From JAQBDA01 sp041301185 (GTDB taxonomy: Bacteria > Chloroflexota > Anaerolineae > Anaerolineales > UBA4823), in the NCBI GenBank assembly GCA_041301185.1, contig JBFYSV010000298.1:1-13548 (forward strand): a stretch of DNA of 13,548 bases. The letters run 5' to 3'. Of this stretch, positions 12,514 to 13,548 are shown one piece after another. The notes beneath the pieces were generated by a model. That model saw only the letters and a list, made by a program, of their open reading frames with translations, did no database searches and was not told the DNA's origin. Position 1 is the stretch's first letter; each line of letters begins with the position of its first letter. Both the position numbers and the translations under genes were made by a program.

Positions 12514-13548
12514 ATGAGCAGTGAAAAACTCCCCACCCGCAACGAGAATTTTTCCGAATGGTACAACCAGATCGTGCTGCGCGCTGAAATGGCGGATTAC
12601 GCCCCTGTGCGCGGCTGCATGGTGGTACTGCCCTACGGCTGGGCCCTTTGGGAGAATATCCAGCAGGCGCTTGACCGCCGCTTCAAGGAAACCGGTCATG
12701 TCAACGCCGCCTTCCCCCTGCTCATCCCGATGTCTTTCCTGGAGAAGGAGAAGGAGCATGTCGAGGGATTCTCGCCCGAGCTGGCGGTTGTAACCATCGG
12801 GGGTGGAGAGAAGCTGGAAGAACCGCTGGTCGTGCGCCCTACATCGGAGACCATCATTGGCTATATGTACGCCAAGTGGATCAAATCCTACCGCGATCTG
12901 CCCGTGCTGATCAACCAGTGGGGCAATGTTGTCCGCTGGGAGATGCGCACCAAGCTCTTCCTGCGCACCCTGGAATTTTACTGGCAGGAAGGACACACCG
13001 CGCATGCAACTGCTGAAGAAGCCCAAGAAGAGACCTTCCGTATGCTTGGCGTGTATGCCGACTTTGCTATCAACGAGGCAGCTGTGCCAGTGATCAAGGG
13101 TATCAAGAGCGATAGCGAGAAGTTCGCCGGGGCAGTCCAATCCACCACGATAGAGGCGATGATGGGCGACCGGCGCGCTCTGCAGACTGGCACTTCGCAT
13201 TTCCTGGGTCAAAACTTTGCCCAGGCTTTCGGCATCCAGTACCTGGATCGCAATAACCAGCTGCAGCATGCCTGGACCACTTCCTGGGGGCTCTCCACCC
13301 GTATGATTGGGGCGATTATCATGACCCATGGCGACGACCAGGGCTTGATCTTGCCGCCCCGGCTGGCGCCTATCCAGGTTGTGGTTGTGCCGATCTACAA
13401 GAGCGAGGCTGAGAAAAGCCTGGTCATGCCGGTTGTTGAGCGCGTCGCTGCGGAGCTGAAAGCTGCAGGCTTCCGCCTGAAAGTAGACAGCCGCGAGGAG
13501 CTCACACCCGGGTTCAAGTTCAACGATTGGGAGATGCGTGGCGTCCCC
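12514..13548 (+). CDS. proS: Proline--tRNA ligase, partial (C-terminus beyond window)
   Basis: Cytoplasmic class II aminoacyl-tRNA synthetase that charges tRNA-Pro with proline; 345 codons are present and open at the window end. The N-terminus (NFSEWYNQIVLRAEMADYAPVRGCMVVLPYGWALWENIQ) and the lack of an inserted editing domain after motif 2 mark it as the short archaeal/eukaryotic type rather than the long E. coli type. RPTSE (108-112), motif 2 at R141 with WEMRT and EFYWQEGHTAH (H161 in the last four), and TGTSHFLGQNFAQAFG are the expected proline and ATP pocket segments. The anticodon-binding domain begins near residue 285 (IQVVVVPIYK). Members are usually near 475-480 residues, so about 130 are missing. 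The ATG at 12514 follows GAGGTGATT. A long minus-strand frame across this region is only its shadow. Confidence 0.95.
   Translation, partial: MSSEKLPTRNENFSEWYNQIVLRAEMADYAPVRGCMVVLPYGWALWENIQQALDRRFKETGHVNAAFPLLIPMSFLEKEKEHVEGFSPELAVVTIGGGEKLEEPLVVRPTSETIIGYMYAKWIKSYRDLPVLINQWGNVVRWEMRTKLFLRTLEFYWQEGHTAHATAEEAQEETFRMLGVYADFAINEAAVPVIKGIKSDSEKFAGAVQSTTIEAMMGDRRALQTGTSHFLGQNFAQAFGIQYLDRNNQLQHAWTTSWGLSTRMIGAIIMTHGDDQGLILPPRLAPIQVVVVPIYKSEAEKSLVMPVVERVAAELKAAGFRLKVDSREELTPGFKFNDWEMRGVP

Noticed and set aside
12451..13329. 292-residue minus-strand open frame
   Set aside because: It lies antisense to a clear proS gene with conserved class II synthetase motifs; its translation resembles no family and follows from codon bias of the real gene.

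Overview
The window reads as a piece of a bacterial chromosome with ordinary housekeeping and accessory metabolic genes. No mobile element, tRNA, rRNA or CRISPR array is visible. The best guess for the host is an uncultured Chloroflexota member of the Anaerolineae type. This is an inference from the mix of a lipid-anchored toast-rack protein, a GerW-like protein outside any sporulation locus, a short archaeal/eukaryotic-type ProRS, a PflX-type radical SAM protein and LarE, together with consensus sigma70-type promoters and good Shine-Dalgarno sites. It is not proven by any marker gene here.

Layout. 1-1600: superoxide dismutase (perfect-consensus promoter upstream, long palindrome downstream) and a two-cluster ferredoxin, both rightward, closed by a strong bidirectional terminator. 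1619-3141: two leftward genes, a toast-rack lipoprotein and a four-helix membrane protein. 3142-3440: a divergent intergenic region with a small operator-like palindrome, a TATAAT box and a very long hairpin. 3441-4594: a compact, overlapping three-gene cassette (helical acidic protein, small one-TM protein, GerW/YtfJ-family protein). 4726-5500: an RsbV/RsbW-like pair (STAS antagonist and HATPase kinase). 5568-6937: two unrelated class I methyltransferases facing each other over a terminator. 6977-8200: an MFS transporter, leftward, in tandem with the second methyltransferase. 8317-11301: a tight operon of SRAP (YedK/HMCES-like), glycerate 2-kinase and PflX-like radical SAM protein. 11403-12236: LarE. 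12237-13548: a structured leader and the first 345 codons of ProRS, cut by the window end.

How the genes fit together. SOD and ferredoxin are adjacent redox genes but have separate transcription signals. The STAS/kinase pair forms a partner-switching module whose sigma factor and phosphatase lie elsewhere. LarE supplies sulfur for the nickel-pincer cofactor, but LarB, LarC and any LarA are absent from the window.

The most notable observation is in the 3441-4594 cassette. The 98-residue middle protein, which has no obvious family, lines up along most of its length with the GerW-like protein encoded directly after it. The two look like a tandem pair of diverged paralogues, one of which has lost the glycine-rich segment. 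They are preceded by a helical protein and, in the leader, by a long near-perfect hairpin. The second point of interest is the proS leader, which holds a promoter, a terminator-like stem and an element able to pair with the ribosome binding site.
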